Position numbers and translations under genes: made by a program. The notes beneath the pieces were generated by a model that worked only from the letters and a program-made list of their open reading frames with translations, had not been told where the DNA came from and searched no databases. Below, piece by piece: positions 1-8,058 of a DNA stretch of 27,398 nucleotides. Source of the DNA: Thiomonas sp. (GTDB lineage: Bacteria; Pseudomonadota; Gammaproteobacteria; Burkholderiales; Burkholderiaceae_C). Where the stretch lies: the NCBI GenBank assembly GCA_027451915.1, contig DAIDHU010000025.1, positions 1-27,398 of the forward strand, written 5' to 3'. The number at the start of each line of letters is the position of its first letter. Position 1 is the stretch's first letter.

Positions 1-184
1 GCTGAAGTGGGCGATCGACCAGCAGCCCTATGTCGAGGGCTACGAGGCCGTCGACATGCTGTACCTGAACCTGACCAACGGCGACACCGTTGGCGGGGGC
101 AGGGCGCTGCTGACCGGCCCGTCCTTCGTCACCCACGAGAACGCCGCCCAGGTGGCCAAGTACGCCGAGCGCGGAACGCGCTGA
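1..184 (+). CDS. Sugar ABC transporter periplasmic substrate-binding protein, C-terminal fragment
   Basis: The window opens inside this gene; the reading frame starts at base 2 and ends with TGA at 182-184, leaving about 60 residues. The visible piece contains IDQQPY, EGYEAVDMLYL and GGGRALLTGPSFV. These match the C-terminal lobe of RbsB-like (Peripla_BP_4) binding proteins, where an I-D-Q-Q-P-Y/F stretch helps form the ligand pocket. The protein would sit in the periplasm and deliver a sugar or polyol to the permease and ATPase encoded directly downstream. Family membership is well supported by sequence and context. The ligand cannot be read from this fragment, though the dehydrogenases later in the operon suggest a polyol. 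Confidence 0.85.
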   Translation, partial: LKWAIDQQPYVEGYEAVDMLYLNLTNGDTVGGGRALLTGPSFVTHENAAQVAKYAERGTR

Positions 185-197
185 TTCTGCAAGCCCT

Positions 198-236
198 GGC
201 ATCGGGACGCGCGCGCGCGGCGCGCCGCCCGATGCC
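198..236 (+). repeat. Intercistronic GC-rich hairpin between binding protein and permease
   Basis: GGCATCGGG (198-206) and CCCGATGCC (228-236) form a perfect 9-bp inverted repeat around a 21-base loop that is almost entirely alternating G and C and can fold further. No T-run follows, so it is not a standard intrinsic terminator. In many ABC operons such a stem after the binding-protein gene protects the upstream mRNA and lowers expression of the membrane components. That role is inferred here. Confidence 0.65.
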
Positions 237-251
237 GCAGCGGAGCACAGG

Positions 252-1322
252 ATGACCATGACCAAGGAACAGGCGGCGCTGCCCGCCGCGTCCGCCGCAC
301 ACAGCCCGCCGGCCGCGCAGCCCCGCGGGCGGGCCTGGAAGGCCCTGTTGAGGCGCCCCGAGGCCGGCGCATTGGGCGGCACCATTCTCGTCTTCGCCCT
401 GTTCTGGGCGGTGGCGCCGCCGCTGCGCCAGATGGCGGCGATGGCCACCGTGCTGTATCAGGCCGCCACGCTGGGAATTCCCGCGGTGGCGGTGGCGCTG
501 CTGATGATCGGCGGCGAATTCGACCTCACGGCCGGCGTGGCGGTGACCACGGCTTCGCTGTCGGCGTCGATGTTCAGTACCACGCTGGGGGTCAATCTGT
601 GGTTCGGCGTGGCCTTCTCGCTGGTGCTCGCGCTGGGCATCGGCGCGCTCAACGGCTATCTGCTGGCGCGCACCGGCCTGCACAGCTTCCTGGTCACGCT
701 GTCCACCTTCCTCATGCTTCAGGGCGCCAACATCGCCCTGACCCGCCTGATCACCGGCAACGTCGCGACGGCCGACATCAGCACCTCGCCGGGCTATGCC
801 TCGGCGCATGCCGTGTTCGCCTCCACCCTGACCATCGGCCACACCCAGCTCAGCATCGCCATCCTGTACTGGCTGGTGCTGATCGTCGTGGGAACCTGGA
901 TCCTGCTGCGCACCCGTTTCGGCAACTGGGTGTTCGCGGTCGGCGGCCAGAGCGCCAGCGCGCGCGCCGTGGGCGTGCCGGTGGCGCGCAGCAAGACGGC
1001 GCTGTTCATGCTGGTGGGATTCACCGTGTGGCTGCTGGGCATGCACATGCTGTTCACCTACGACACCGTGCAGTCCGGGGCGGGCCGGGGCAACGAGCTG
1101 GTCTATATCGCCGCGGCCGTGGTCGGCGGCTGCCTGATGACGGGGGGTTACGGATCGGCCGTGGGGTCGGCACTGGGCGCGCTGATCTTCGGCATGACCA
1201 TCCAGGGGGTGGTCTACGCCGACTGGAATCCGGACTGGTTCAGGTTCTTCGTCGGCGCGACCCTGCTCGCCGCCACGGTGTTCAACAATTGGGTACGCGC
1301 CCGTTCGAGCCGGGGAGACTGA
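252..1322 (+). CDS. Sugar ABC transporter permease (RbsC/FrcC-like, BPD_transp_2)
   Basis: This 356-residue integral membrane protein is the channel subunit of a carbohydrate ABC importer of the ribose/fructose/inositol (CUT2) class. After a soluble N-terminus of about 35 residues, including a Pro/Ala-rich stretch, it shows repeated hydrophobic helices. Near the middle of the C-terminal half is the family's ATPase-contacting loop, which reads GGQSASARAVGVPVARSK. It is followed by a glycine-rich helix and a conserved GGCLMTGGYGSAVG segment. GGAG-like bases (GGAG at 242-245) lie 6 nt before the ATG; a second ATG follows two codons later. The stop is 2 bp from the ATPase start, so the genes are certainly co-transcribed. 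The transported sugar is unknown. Confidence 0.92.
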   Translation: MTMTKEQAALPAASAAHSPPAAQPRGRAWKALLRRPEAGALGGTILVFALFWAVAPPLRQMAAMATVLYQAATLGIPAVAVALLMIGGEFDLTAGVAVTTASLSASMFSTTLGVNLWFGVAFSLVLALGIGALNGYLLARTGLHSFLVTLSTFLMLQGANIALTRLITGNVATADISTSPGYASAHAVFASTLTIGHTQLSIAILYWLVLIVVGTWILLRTRFGNWVFAVGGQSASARAVGVPVARSKTALFMLVGFTVWLLGMHMLFTYDTVQSGAGRGNELVYIAAAVVGGCLMTGGYGSAVGSALGALIFGMTIQGVVYADWNPDWFRFFVGATLLAATVFNNWVRARSSRGD

Positions 1323-1324
1323 GC

Positions 1325-2149
1325 ATGGCTGGCACCACGGAGCCGATCGTGCGGCTCAGCGACATCGGCAAGACCTTCGGCCATATCGAGGCGCTGCGAG
1401 GCGTGAGCCTGGCGGTTCGCCCCGGCGAGGTGACCTGCGTGCTCGGTGACAACGGCGCCGGCAAGTCCACCTTGATCAGCATCATCGCCGGACTGTTCCA
1501 GCATGACACCGGGACCTACACGGTGGACGGCAGGGCGATGAGCTTCAACTCCCCGCGCGAGGCGCTGGACCTGGGAATCGCCGCGGTCTACCAGACCCTC
1601 GCGCTGGCGCCCCTGATGCCCATCTGGCGCAACTTCTTCCTGGGCTCCGAGCTCACGCGCGGCAGCGGGCTGCTGCGCCGCATGGACGTGTCGGCCATGA
1701 AGGACAAGACCCGCGAGGCCCTGCAGCGCATGGGCATCCGCGTGACCGACCTGGACCGCCCGGTGGGCACCCTGTCGGGCGGGCAGCGCCAGGTGGTGGC
1801 CATCGCCCGCGCCATCCACTTCGGTGCGCGGGTGCTGATCCTGGACGAGCCCACGGCGGCGCTCGGGGTCACCCAGTCGGGCATCGTGCTGCGCTACATC
1901 CTCGCCGCCGCGCGCGAGCAGGGCGCGGGGGTGATCTTCATCACCCACAACCCCCATCACGCCTACATGGTGGGCGATCACTTCGTCGTGCTCGCGCAGG
2001 GCCGCGTGGAACTCGACGCGCCCAAGACCGAACTCACGCTGGACCAGCTCATGTTCCACATGGCCGGCGGCGCGGGCCTCGATGCCCTGCGCCACGAACT
2101 CGAGGGCAAGGCCTCGGCACGCCGCGACGAGGCCGCGCTTTCGGCCTGA
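1325..2149 (+). CDS. Sugar ABC transporter ATP-binding protein (FrcA-like, single domain)
   Basis: This 274-residue cytoplasmic ATPase powers the importer. All ABC motifs are present: Walker A GDNGAGKST (41-49), Q-loop Q90, signature LSGGQ (150-154), Walker B VLILDE (170-175) and the H-loop histidine at 208. Classical ribose-type ATPases (RbsA) are fused duplicates of about 500 residues. This one has a single nucleotide-binding domain, as in the FrcA type, so two copies should dimerise. The ATG lies just after GGGGAGA and 2 bp beyond the permease stop, which suggests translational coupling. The C-terminal tail after about residue 240 is charged and poorly conserved in appearance. Confidence 0.93.
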   Translation: MAGTTEPIVRLSDIGKTFGHIEALRGVSLAVRPGEVTCVLGDNGAGKSTLISIIAGLFQHDTGTYTVDGRAMSFNSPREALDLGIAAVYQTLALAPLMPIWRNFFLGSELTRGSGLLRRMDVSAMKDKTREALQRMGIRVTDLDRPVGTLSGGQRQVVAIARAIHFGARVLILDEPTAALGVTQSGIVLRYILAAAREQGAGVIFITHNPHHAYMVGDHFVVLAQGRVELDAPKTELTLDQLMFHMAGGAGLDALRHELEGKASARRDEAALSA

Positions 2150-2184
2150 GGCCGCGCCGCGGCCCGCGAACAGGGAGCTTTCCG

Positions 2185-3030
2185 ATGCACGAGACCAAGG
2201 TTGCGACGAGCAGGCGCGAGCCCTCGCGCCTGGACGGCAAGGTGGCGGTGGTCACCGGCGGCACGCAGGGCCTGGGCGCCGCCATCTGCGATCTGTTCGC
2301 CGCGCGCGGGCTGAGCGGCCTGGTGTTCTGCGGGCGGCAGCGCGAGCGCGGGCTCGAACGCCAGCGCCGGCTGTGCGAAGGCGGCGCGCTGGATGCCCTG
2401 TACGTGCAGGCCGACCTGGCCAGCGTGGACGACTGCCGCGAGGTGGTGGCGCAGGCGCAAAGGCGCTTCGGGCGCGTGGACCTGCTGGTCAACGCCGCGG
2501 CCCTCACCGACCGAGGCTCCCTGATCGATACCAGCCCCGAGCTCTTCGACCGCATGTTCGCCATCAACGTGCGCGCGCCCTTTTTTCTCATGCAGGAAAG
2601 CGTGCGTCTCATGCGCCGCCTGGGAATCGAGGGCAGCATCGTCAACATCGGGTCCATGTCGGCGCTGGCCGGGCAGTCCTTCCTGGCGGCCTACTGCGGC
2701 TCGAAGGGGGCGCTGGCCACGCTCACGCGCAACGCCGCCTACTCCCTGTTGCGCAACCGCATCCGGGTCAATGCGCTGAACATCGGCTGGATGGCCTCCG
2801 AGGGCGAGGATCGCATCCAGCGCGAATTCCACGGCGCCAGCCCCGACTGGCTGCGCGATGCGGCGGCGCGCCAGCCCTTCGGGCGCCTGGTCGACCCCGC
2901 GGAGGTGGCGCGCGCGGTGGCCTTCCTGTGCAGCGACGAGTCCGGGCTGATGACCGGATCGGTGATCGAGTACGACCAATCCGTCTGGGGCGGCTACGAC
3001 AGCGCTCCCCAGCCGGCCGAGCCCCTTTGA
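2185..3030 (+). CDS. Short-chain dehydrogenase/reductase (SDR), sugar or polyol oxidation
   Basis: This 281-residue classical SDR should be an NAD(P)-dependent oxidoreductase acting in the cytoplasm. The cofactor motif TGGTQGLG is at 24-31, and the acidic D77 falls where the adenine-ring contact is expected. The NAG-like motif reads NAAA (103-106). Catalytic S157, Y170 and K174 have the normal spacing (YCGSK). A GGGAG site precedes the ATG by about 8 nt. Lying between transporter and regulator genes, it probably oxidises the imported compound or a downstream intermediate. The specific substrate cannot be assigned; SDRs are too diverse for that from sequence alone. Confidence 0.88.
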   Translation: MHETKVATSRREPSRLDGKVAVVTGGTQGLGAAICDLFAARGLSGLVFCGRQRERGLERQRRLCEGGALDALYVQADLASVDDCREVVAQAQRRFGRVDLLVNAAALTDRGSLIDTSPELFDRMFAINVRAPFFLMQESVRLMRRLGIEGSIVNIGSMSALAGQSFLAAYCGSKGALATLTRNAAYSLLRNRIRVNALNIGWMASEGEDRIQREFHGASPDWLRDAAARQPFGRLVDPAEVARAVAFLCSDESGLMTGSVIEYDQSVWGGYDSAPQPAEPL

Positions 3031-3110
3031 CGTCCCATGGATAATTCCCGCCGCGCAGGACCCGGCGAGGCAGGCTCGAATGCCTCGGCGGGCTCCGCCA
3101 TCACGCCATC

Positions 3111-3115
3111 GGGAG
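3111..3115 (+). promoter_or_regulatory. Ribosome binding site favouring the GTG start of the RpiR regulator
   Basis: GGGAG sits 8 nt before GTG 3124. The upstream in-frame ATG at 3037 has no purine-rich site before it. The first 29 codons after that ATG encode a low-complexity stretch not expected in the family, so GTG 3124 is preferred. Confidence 0.5.
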
Positions 3116-3123
3116 ACCCATCC

Positions 3124-3987
3124 GTGAGCAGCGACCCCCAGCCTGACGTGGACGCCGTCATCGCACGCATCGCCGTCGAGTTCGACACCCTGAGCCGGCA
3201 GCAGAAGCTCATCGCCCGCTACGTCGAGCAGCATCGGGACCGCATCGGGCTGGACGGGATCCTCGAGCTCGCCGCGCACTGCGGGGTGCAGCCCTCGGCG
3301 GTGGTGCGTTTCGCCAAGCGCCTGGGCTTTTCCGGATTCAGTCAGATGCAGGCCGTGTTCCGTGACGGGATTTCGCGCCAGATCGCGCCCGGGCGCTCCT
3401 ACCATCTGCGCCTGCGCGAGGTCATCGAGGGCGGCGAGAGGGAGTTGTCCAGCCTGCAGATCGCGCAGGGCTTCCTGACCGGCGCGATGGCCGCCATGGA
3501 GGAACTGCGCGACGGACTGGACGCCGAGGAATTCGAGCGCGCGGTGCAGTGCCTGGTCGACACCGACCAGGTCTGGGTGGTCGGCGTGCGCAGGTCCTTT
3601 CCCGTGGCCAGCTACCTGACCTACGCGCTGCAGCACACCGACAAGCGCGTGGGCCTGGTCAGCGTGCTGGGGGCGATGCAGCAGGAGCAGGTGCGTTCGG
3701 TGCGCGCGGGCGATGCGGTGCTCGCCGTGTCCTTCGCCCCCTACGCGCCGGAGTCCGCGGCCTTCGCCGAGCTGGCGGTGCAGCGCGGCGCCAGGCTCAT
3801 CGCGATCACCGACAGCCGCATGGGCGAGCTGGCGCGCCTGGCCGAGAGTTGCCTGATCGTCCACGACCACGCCACCTTCGGTTTTCGCGCCCTCACCGGC
3901 ACCATGGGCCTGGCGCAAAGCCTGTTCCTGGCCGTGGCCTACCGGCTCGAGCTCACCCACGGCGCGGGCCCCGGCGCGGCTTCCTGA
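3124..3987 (+). CDS. MurR/RpiR family transcriptional regulator (HTH + SIS)
   Basis: With the GTG start at 3124 the protein has 287 residues, the usual length of the family; the in-frame ATG at 3037 would add 29 low-complexity residues. Residues about 8-85 form the RpiR helix-turn-helix domain, with the LSRQQKLIARYV and GVQPSAVVRFAKRLGFSGFSQ segments typical of it. Residues about 150-280 form a SIS sugar-phosphate-binding domain that starts at VWVVGVRRSFPVASYL. Such proteins repress or activate catabolic operons in response to a phosphorylated sugar or a pathway intermediate. Its place inside the operon makes it the likely local regulator. I could not identify its operator, because the operon's promoter lies outside the window. 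Confidence 0.9.
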   Translation: MSSDPQPDVDAVIARIAVEFDTLSRQQKLIARYVEQHRDRIGLDGILELAAHCGVQPSAVVRFAKRLGFSGFSQMQAVFRDGISRQIAPGRSYHLRLREVIEGGERELSSLQIAQGFLTGAMAAMEELRDGLDAEEFERAVQCLVDTDQVWVVGVRRSFPVASYLTYALQHTDKRVGLVSVLGAMQQEQVRSVRAGDAVLAVSFAPYAPESAAFAELAVQRGARLIAITDSRMGELARLAESCLIVHDHATFGFRALTGTMGLAQSLFLAVAYRLELTHGAGPGAAS

Positions 3988-4038
3988 GCGCGCTGGCGCA
4001 TCGACCCGATCCAGCATTCCCGACCCCACGAGACCCTC

Positions 4039-5034
4039 ATGAACAACGTCGCCCTGTTCGGTGCCGGCCGCATCGGTCGCATCCATGCCTCCAACCTGTG
4101 TTCGCTGCCTGGAATCCGCCTGAGCCACGTGTGCGACCCGATGCCCGAGCAGGCCGCGGCGCTGGCCCAGGCCAGCGGGGCCGCGGCCAGCACCCCCGAG
4201 GCCGCGCTGGCCGACCCCTCGGTCCGGGCCGTGGTCATCGCCTCGCCCACCTCCACCCATTACGACCTGATCCACCGCAGCGCGGCGGCGGGCAAGCACA
4301 TCTTCTGTGAAAAGCCCGTCGACCTCTCCGCCGCGCGGGCGCGCGAGTGCGCCGCTCGCGTGCAGTCCGCGGGGGTGGCCTGCATGATCGGATTCCAGCG
4401 CCGCTTCGATCCCACCTTCGCGCAGGCCGTGGCGGAACTGCGTCGCGGGGACATCGGGGAGCCGGAAATGCTCATCATCACCAGCCGCGATCCGGGCGCC
4501 CCGCCCGCCGACTACATCCGCCACTCGGGGGGGATTTTCCGGGACATGCTGATCCATGACTTCGATGTGTTCCGCTGGGTGCTGTGCCACGACGGGGACG
4601 AGGCGCAATGGCTCAGCGCCAGCGGCTCGGTGCTGACCGACCCGGCCATCGCCGAGCTGGGCGACGCCGACAGCACGGCCGTGACCATCCGCACCCGCAA
4701 GGGCCGGCTGTGCCAGATCAACACCAGCCGTCGCGCCGCCTATGGCTACGACCAGCGCTTCGAGGTCCTCGGCTCGCGGGGCATGCTGCAATGTGCAAAC
4801 GTGGGCAGCACCCAGGTCAGCCGCTGGGGCCCCGACGGCGTGCGCACCGACCCGCCGGAGGCTTTTTTCCTGCAGCGCTACGCGGCCGCCTACCGCGCCG
4901 AGATCAGCCATTTTTTCGACTGCCTGCAAAGCGGCGCCAAGCCCGGAACCACGGTGGACGACGGTGTGCAGGCCCAGCTGCTGGCCGATGCCGCGGCCGA
5001 GAGCTGGAGCCGCGGCACCCCGGTGCAACTCTGA
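4039..5034 (+). CDS. Gfo/Idh/MocA family dehydrogenase, inositol 2-dehydrogenase-like (IolG-like)
   Basis: This 331-residue NAD(P)-dependent oxidoreductase carries the Rossmann motif GAGRIGRIH (8-16), the family CEKP motif (90-93, with K92) and the GGIFRDMLIHDFD segment (164-176). K92, D169 and H173 fit the catalytic Lys-Asp-His set of myo-inositol 2-dehydrogenase, where the Asp and His are also four residues apart. The enzyme should oxidise an inositol or a related cyclic or sugar alcohol at a ring hydroxyl. Together with a CUT2 importer and an RpiR regulator it suggests polyol uptake and first-step oxidation. The other iol genes are not in this window. An exact substrate is not proven; related enzymes use sugars such as glucose or arabinose. 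Confidence 0.88.
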   Translation: MNNVALFGAGRIGRIHASNLCSLPGIRLSHVCDPMPEQAAALAQASGAAASTPEAALADPSVRAVVIASPTSTHYDLIHRSAAAGKHIFCEKPVDLSAARARECAARVQSAGVACMIGFQRRFDPTFAQAVAELRRGDIGEPEMLIITSRDPGAPPADYIRHSGGIFRDMLIHDFDVFRWVLCHDGDEAQWLSASGSVLTDPAIAELGDADSTAVTIRTRKGRLCQINTSRRAAYGYDQRFEVLGSRGMLQCANVGSTQVSRWGPDGVRTDPPEAFFLQRYAAAYRAEISHFFDCLQSGAKPGTTVDDGVQAQLLADAAAESWSRGTPVQL

Positions 5035-5054
5035 GCCGCGGGCCGGCGACGGCC

Positions 5055-7280
5055 TCAGCGCGGCCGCACCACCGGCTCCTGCAACAGGAGCTCGGCGAGC
5101 ACCTCGTCCGCCTCCTGCCGGATGCTCAGGCGCGCACCCTGGCTGGGCAGCAGGGTGCGCAGCAGTTGCAGCCCGGTGCCCAGGCCGCGGCCGCTCGCGA
5201 AATCGAATTCCGGAGGTAGCCAGGCGGGGCCGTTGCGAACGCGCACCCACAGGCCTTGCTGGTCGCCGTGCAGGGTGATGCGCACCGGACGCTCCGGGTC
5301 CTGCTCGGCGAGGTGCTTGGAGGCATTGCTCAACAGCTCGTTGATCACCAGCGCGATCGGAACCGCATCCGCCTCGCGCAGGGCCATGCTCGGGTGGACT
5401 CCCGGCTCGAAGCGCAGGGGGACGGCGGCGGCCGCGCCCTGGGCCACGAGACCGATGATGCCCAGGAGATCCGCCTCGGTGCCGGCAGGACCTTGGCTCA
5501 GGCCGTAGACCCCGGCAATGGCGTGGATCTGGGCCATCACCTCGGCCAGCGGCTCGCGCAGGTCCGGGTGGCGGTCGATGCGCAGGCGCAGCAGCCCCAG
5601 CACGCCCTGCAGGTGGTTCTTGATGCGGTGGTGCACCTCGCGAACCAGCGCGTCGCGCTGCTCGTGGAGCTGTTGCAGATGCGCGAGTTCCTGCTGCCGC
5701 CGATCGCTGATGTCGCGCGCGATGCCCAGCAGGCCCACGACCTCGCCCGCGGGGTCGCGCACCGGCGTGCGCAGGATCAGCCGCGTGCGCAGCACGCCGT
5801 CGATCAGGACCGACTCCTCCACGCTGTCCGGGCGGCCCGAGCGCATCACCTGTTCGCTGTGGTGCCGGTAGCCCAGGCTCATTTCGGTGTCGCCCAGGAT
5901 TTCCCACACCCTGCGTCCCCTGAGTTCGTCCAGGCGCAGCTCGGGGCGGCCCAGCACACGGGCGAGCCAGTGCACGGTGGGAGCATTCAGGTAGAGGATG
6001 CGGTGCTCCCGGTCGATATGAAAGATTCCGTCCGGGTGGTGGTCGGCGATGATGCGCAGCTGTTGCTCGCTCTCGCGCAGAGCGGCCTCGGCCAGCTTGC
6101 GCTCGCTGATGTCCTGGGCCACCGCCACGGCGACGGCCATGGGGCCCTCTCCGGCATGAAACGGGACCGCCGAAACCAGCACGGTGCGCAGGCTGCCGTC
6201 GCTGCCGCGGTGTTCGAATTCGATGCCCTGGCGCACCGATTCGCCGCGCAGCGCCCGCGCGCCGGGCCACTGGCTGGGGTCCAGCACCGTGCCATCGGCG
6301 CAGCGCGCCTGCCAGCGGGGGCGCTGGCGCCTGGAGATCGACGGGATGCGATCGCTGTCGTTGAAGCTGCGCATGGAGGCGTTGTCCAGCACCACGTGCC
6401 CTTGGGAGTCGAACAGGGATACGCCCACGGGAAGCTGGTCCAGGATGGCGTGCAGCCAGCGCTGGCGTTCGCGCAGGGCTTCGGCGGCGGCCTGGCGATC
6501 GCTGACGTCGCGCGCGAAGCCCAGCACCCCGATGGTCGAGTCTTGCAGACGGATGGGGGAATGGAACACCTCCCACCAGCGCACGATGCCGCGCTGCTCG
6601 ACCCGACAATCCCGCACGGTGGGCCGGGCGCTGGCGATCGCCCGGCGTTCGCCGAGGCGCATGTGCGCCGCCAGGTCGGCGGGCAGGCCGCCCGGATCGT
6701 CCATGCCCAGCAGCATTTCCGGGTCCGCCATCCCGGCGGCCTCGGCCAGTGCCTGATTGGCGGCGAGAAAGCGGCCCTGCGGATCTTTCATCCAGGCGGG
6801 AAAGGGGAAATGGTCCAGCAGCGTGGCCACGTAGACCCCGCGCAGGCGCAGCTCGGCCTCGGCGCCGCGCACCGAGCCCACGTCGCGCTGGATGGCCACC
6901 ACGACCCGGCCCCAGCCCGGCAGATCGTGCACCGTGGCCGTGTTGTAGGTGCGAAAGGTGCTACCGTCCTTGCGCAGGCTCAGCACGTCCCCGTCCCAGC
7001 GTCCCGAGCCGAGAAGCAGGTCCAGGATGGCGCGCGCGGTCTCCTCCGGCGGGCCCGCGCCCGGCGCATTGATCCTGGACACCGGCTGGCCCAGGAGTTC
7101 GCCGGCTGCATAACCGAACATGGCGTCGAAGGCCGGGTTGGTGTAGAGGAATCGCAGGTCGTCCAGGGAGAGCACGACGACGCCCTCGGCGAGTGCCCCC
7201 AGGATCCACGCCTCGGGCGCGAACCGCGCGGCCGGGGGGGCCTGGGGCGGACGCGGCGGCCAGAGATCAGGCTCGTCCAT
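5055..7280 (-). CDS. Sensor histidine kinase: four PAS domains + HisKA_2 + HATPase_c
   Basis: This 741-residue kinase has no clear membrane segment or signal peptide and is probably cytoplasmic. Four PAS-like modules lie at roughly 24-136, 145-262, 273-393 and 404-527. Each of the last three ends in the typical RDVSDR, QDISER or RDISDR linker. The HisKA_2 dimerisation box REVHHRIKNHLQ starts at 547, with H551 the likely phosphorylated residue. The ATPase domain shows an N-box NELLSNASKH (647-656) and a glycine box GRGLGTGL (698-705). The ATG at 7280 is 14 bp inside the upstream response-regulator gene, which implies translational coupling. HisKA_2 kinases commonly pair with ANTAR regulators, exactly as here. 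The signal sensed is unknown; PAS modules could bind heme, flavin or a small ligand. Confidence 0.92.
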   Translation of the reverse strand: MDEPDLWPPRPPQAPPAARFAPEAWILGALAEGVVVLSLDDLRFLYTNPAFDAMFGYAAGELLGQPVSRINAPGAGPPEETARAILDLLLGSGRWDGDVLSLRKDGSTFRTYNTATVHDLPGWGRVVVAIQRDVGSVRGAEAELRLRGVYVATLLDHFPFPAWMKDPQGRFLAANQALAEAAGMADPEMLLGMDDPGGLPADLAAHMRLGERRAIASARPTVRDCRVEQRGIVRWWEVFHSPIRLQDSTIGVLGFARDVSDRQAAAEALRERQRWLHAILDQLPVGVSLFDSQGHVVLDNASMRSFNDSDRIPSISRRQRPRWQARCADGTVLDPSQWPGARALRGESVRQGIEFEHRGSDGSLRTVLVSAVPFHAGEGPMAVAVAVAQDISERKLAEAALRESEQQLRIIADHHPDGIFHIDREHRILYLNAPTVHWLARVLGRPELRLDELRGRRVWEILGDTEMSLGYRHHSEQVMRSGRPDSVEESVLIDGVLRTRLILRTPVRDPAGEVVGLLGIARDISDRRQQELAHLQQLHEQRDALVREVHHRIKNHLQGVLGLLRLRIDRHPDLREPLAEVMAQIHAIAGVYGLSQGPAGTEADLLGIIGLVAQGAAAAVPLRFEPGVHPSMALREADAVPIALVINELLSNASKHLAEQDPERPVRITLHGDQQGLWVRVRNGPAWLPPEFDFASGRGLGTGLQLLRTLLPSQGARLSIRQEADEVLAELLLQEPVVRPR

Positions 7281-7881
7281 GGCCCTGCGCGGCCGCGCCG
7301 CCCACCAATTGGGAACAATAGTCCTGGAGCTTGCGTCGCTGCCGCCGCGCTTCGTCTCGCAGGGTGGCGAACGCGGCCTGCTCCGAAAGCCGGGAGCGGG
7401 CCATGAGCAGGCCCACCGCGACGCTGACCACGCGGTCCCCCTCCAGCGCCTGTTCGAGCTGCTGCTTGGCCGTCTGCAGGGCGTCGAGGTCGCGGGCACG
7501 CGCCAGCGCGGCTTCGATGGTCGGAACCATGCGGGCCGGGTCGACCGGCTTGACCAGGTAGCCCAGCGCGCCCTGCGCGATGGCTTCGCTGACCTCCCGT
7601 CGCTCTCCGTGGGCGCTCAGGAACAGGCTGCGGAGCCCGTGCCGGCGCTCCAGCAGATGCGCCAGTTCGATGCCGCTCAGGCCCGGCATGCGCATGTCGA
7701 GCACGGCGAGCGCGAACACTTCGGCACCGGCGCAGGCCAGCGCCCGTTCGGCCGAATCGGCGGTGACCACGGAGTATCCCGTCTGGCGCAGGCCCTGGGC
7801 GGTGGTGGCCAGGGCCAGACGGTCGTCGTCGACCAGCAGCAGGGTCGGGTTGGCTGCGGGAGAGGGGCTGTGGGAAGGCAT
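7267..7881 (-). CDS. Response regulator with C-terminal ANTAR RNA-binding domain
   Basis: This 204-residue protein has a receiver domain at about 12-130 with the acidic pocket D18-D20, phospho-acceptor D62 (in LDMRMPG), S89 and K111, all intact. A coiled segment leads into an ANTAR domain at about 140-195, seen in AVGLLMARSRLSEQAAFATLRDEA. ANTAR regulators such as EutV and AmiR bind paired RNA hairpins and prevent terminator formation, so this protein probably controls transcription through nascent RNA rather than DNA. The ATG at 7881 is preferred; a TTG at 7902 would add seven residues, and neither has a convincing ribosome site. The gene is followed by, and overlaps, its probable partner kinase. 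Confidence 0.92.
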   Translation of the reverse strand: MPSHSPSPAANPTLLLVDDDRLALATTAQGLRQTGYSVVTADSAERALACAGAEVFALAVLDMRMPGLSGIELAHLLERRHGLRSLFLSAHGERREVSEAIAQGALGYLVKPVDPARMVPTIEAALARARDLDALQTAKQQLEQALEGDRVVSVAVGLLMARSRLSEQAAFATLRDEARRQRRKLQDYCSQLVGGAAAQGHGRA

Positions 7882-7930
7882 GATGCGGCAGGCTCGGAGC
7901 AAGGCTCGAGGGCGTGTGAAAATTGGCTGG

Positions 7931-7959
7931 TTGACCGAACTTATGATCTTCCTTAGGAT
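7931..7959 (+). promoter_or_regulatory. Candidate sigma-70 promoter for the orphan receiver gene
   Basis: TTGACC (7931-7936) and TAGGAT (7954-7959) are separated by exactly 17 bp. They match consensus at 5 of 6 and 4 of 6 positions and lie in the AT-rich stretch. Transcription would start near 7966 and give a leader of about 229 nt before the TTG start at 8195. Confidence 0.45.
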
Positions 7960-7969
7960 AAATTAACAA
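7940..7969 (-). promoter_or_regulatory. Weak candidate promoter for the ANTAR regulator/kinase operon
   Basis: On the minus strand TTGTTA (complement of 7964-7969) and CATAAG (complement of 7940-7945) are 18 bp apart, each matching consensus at 4 of 6 positions. It overlaps the plus-strand candidate promoter, so the two might compete. The match is weak. Confidence 0.25.
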
Positions 7970-7998
7970 GCAATCGAATTATTTGAATATATAAACCG

Positions 7999-8038
7999 GG
8001 TGCAGCTGGAATTTTGACCAAGGTGAATTTCCAGCACC
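7999..8038 (+). repeat. Imperfect long hairpin in the leader of the receiver gene
   Basis: GGTGC (7999-8003) pairs with GCACC (8034-8038), and TGGAA (8007-8011) pairs with TTCCA (8029-8033). A three-base bulge (AGC) lies on the left arm, and there is further partial pairing inside around ACCAAGGT. It starts about 33 bases after the predicted transcription start. It may be an RNA structure or a protein-binding site; no T-run follows. Confidence 0.5.
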
Positions 8039-8058
8039 TGCATCCGATGCCAAGCTCA

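Noticed and set aside
1978..6609. Very long open frame (over 1500 codons) on the minus strand
   Set aside because: It lies antisense to five well-supported genes, then overlaps the kinase in another frame. It reads as Arg/Gly/His/Pro-rich text without domains, as expected from stop-poor high-GC DNA.
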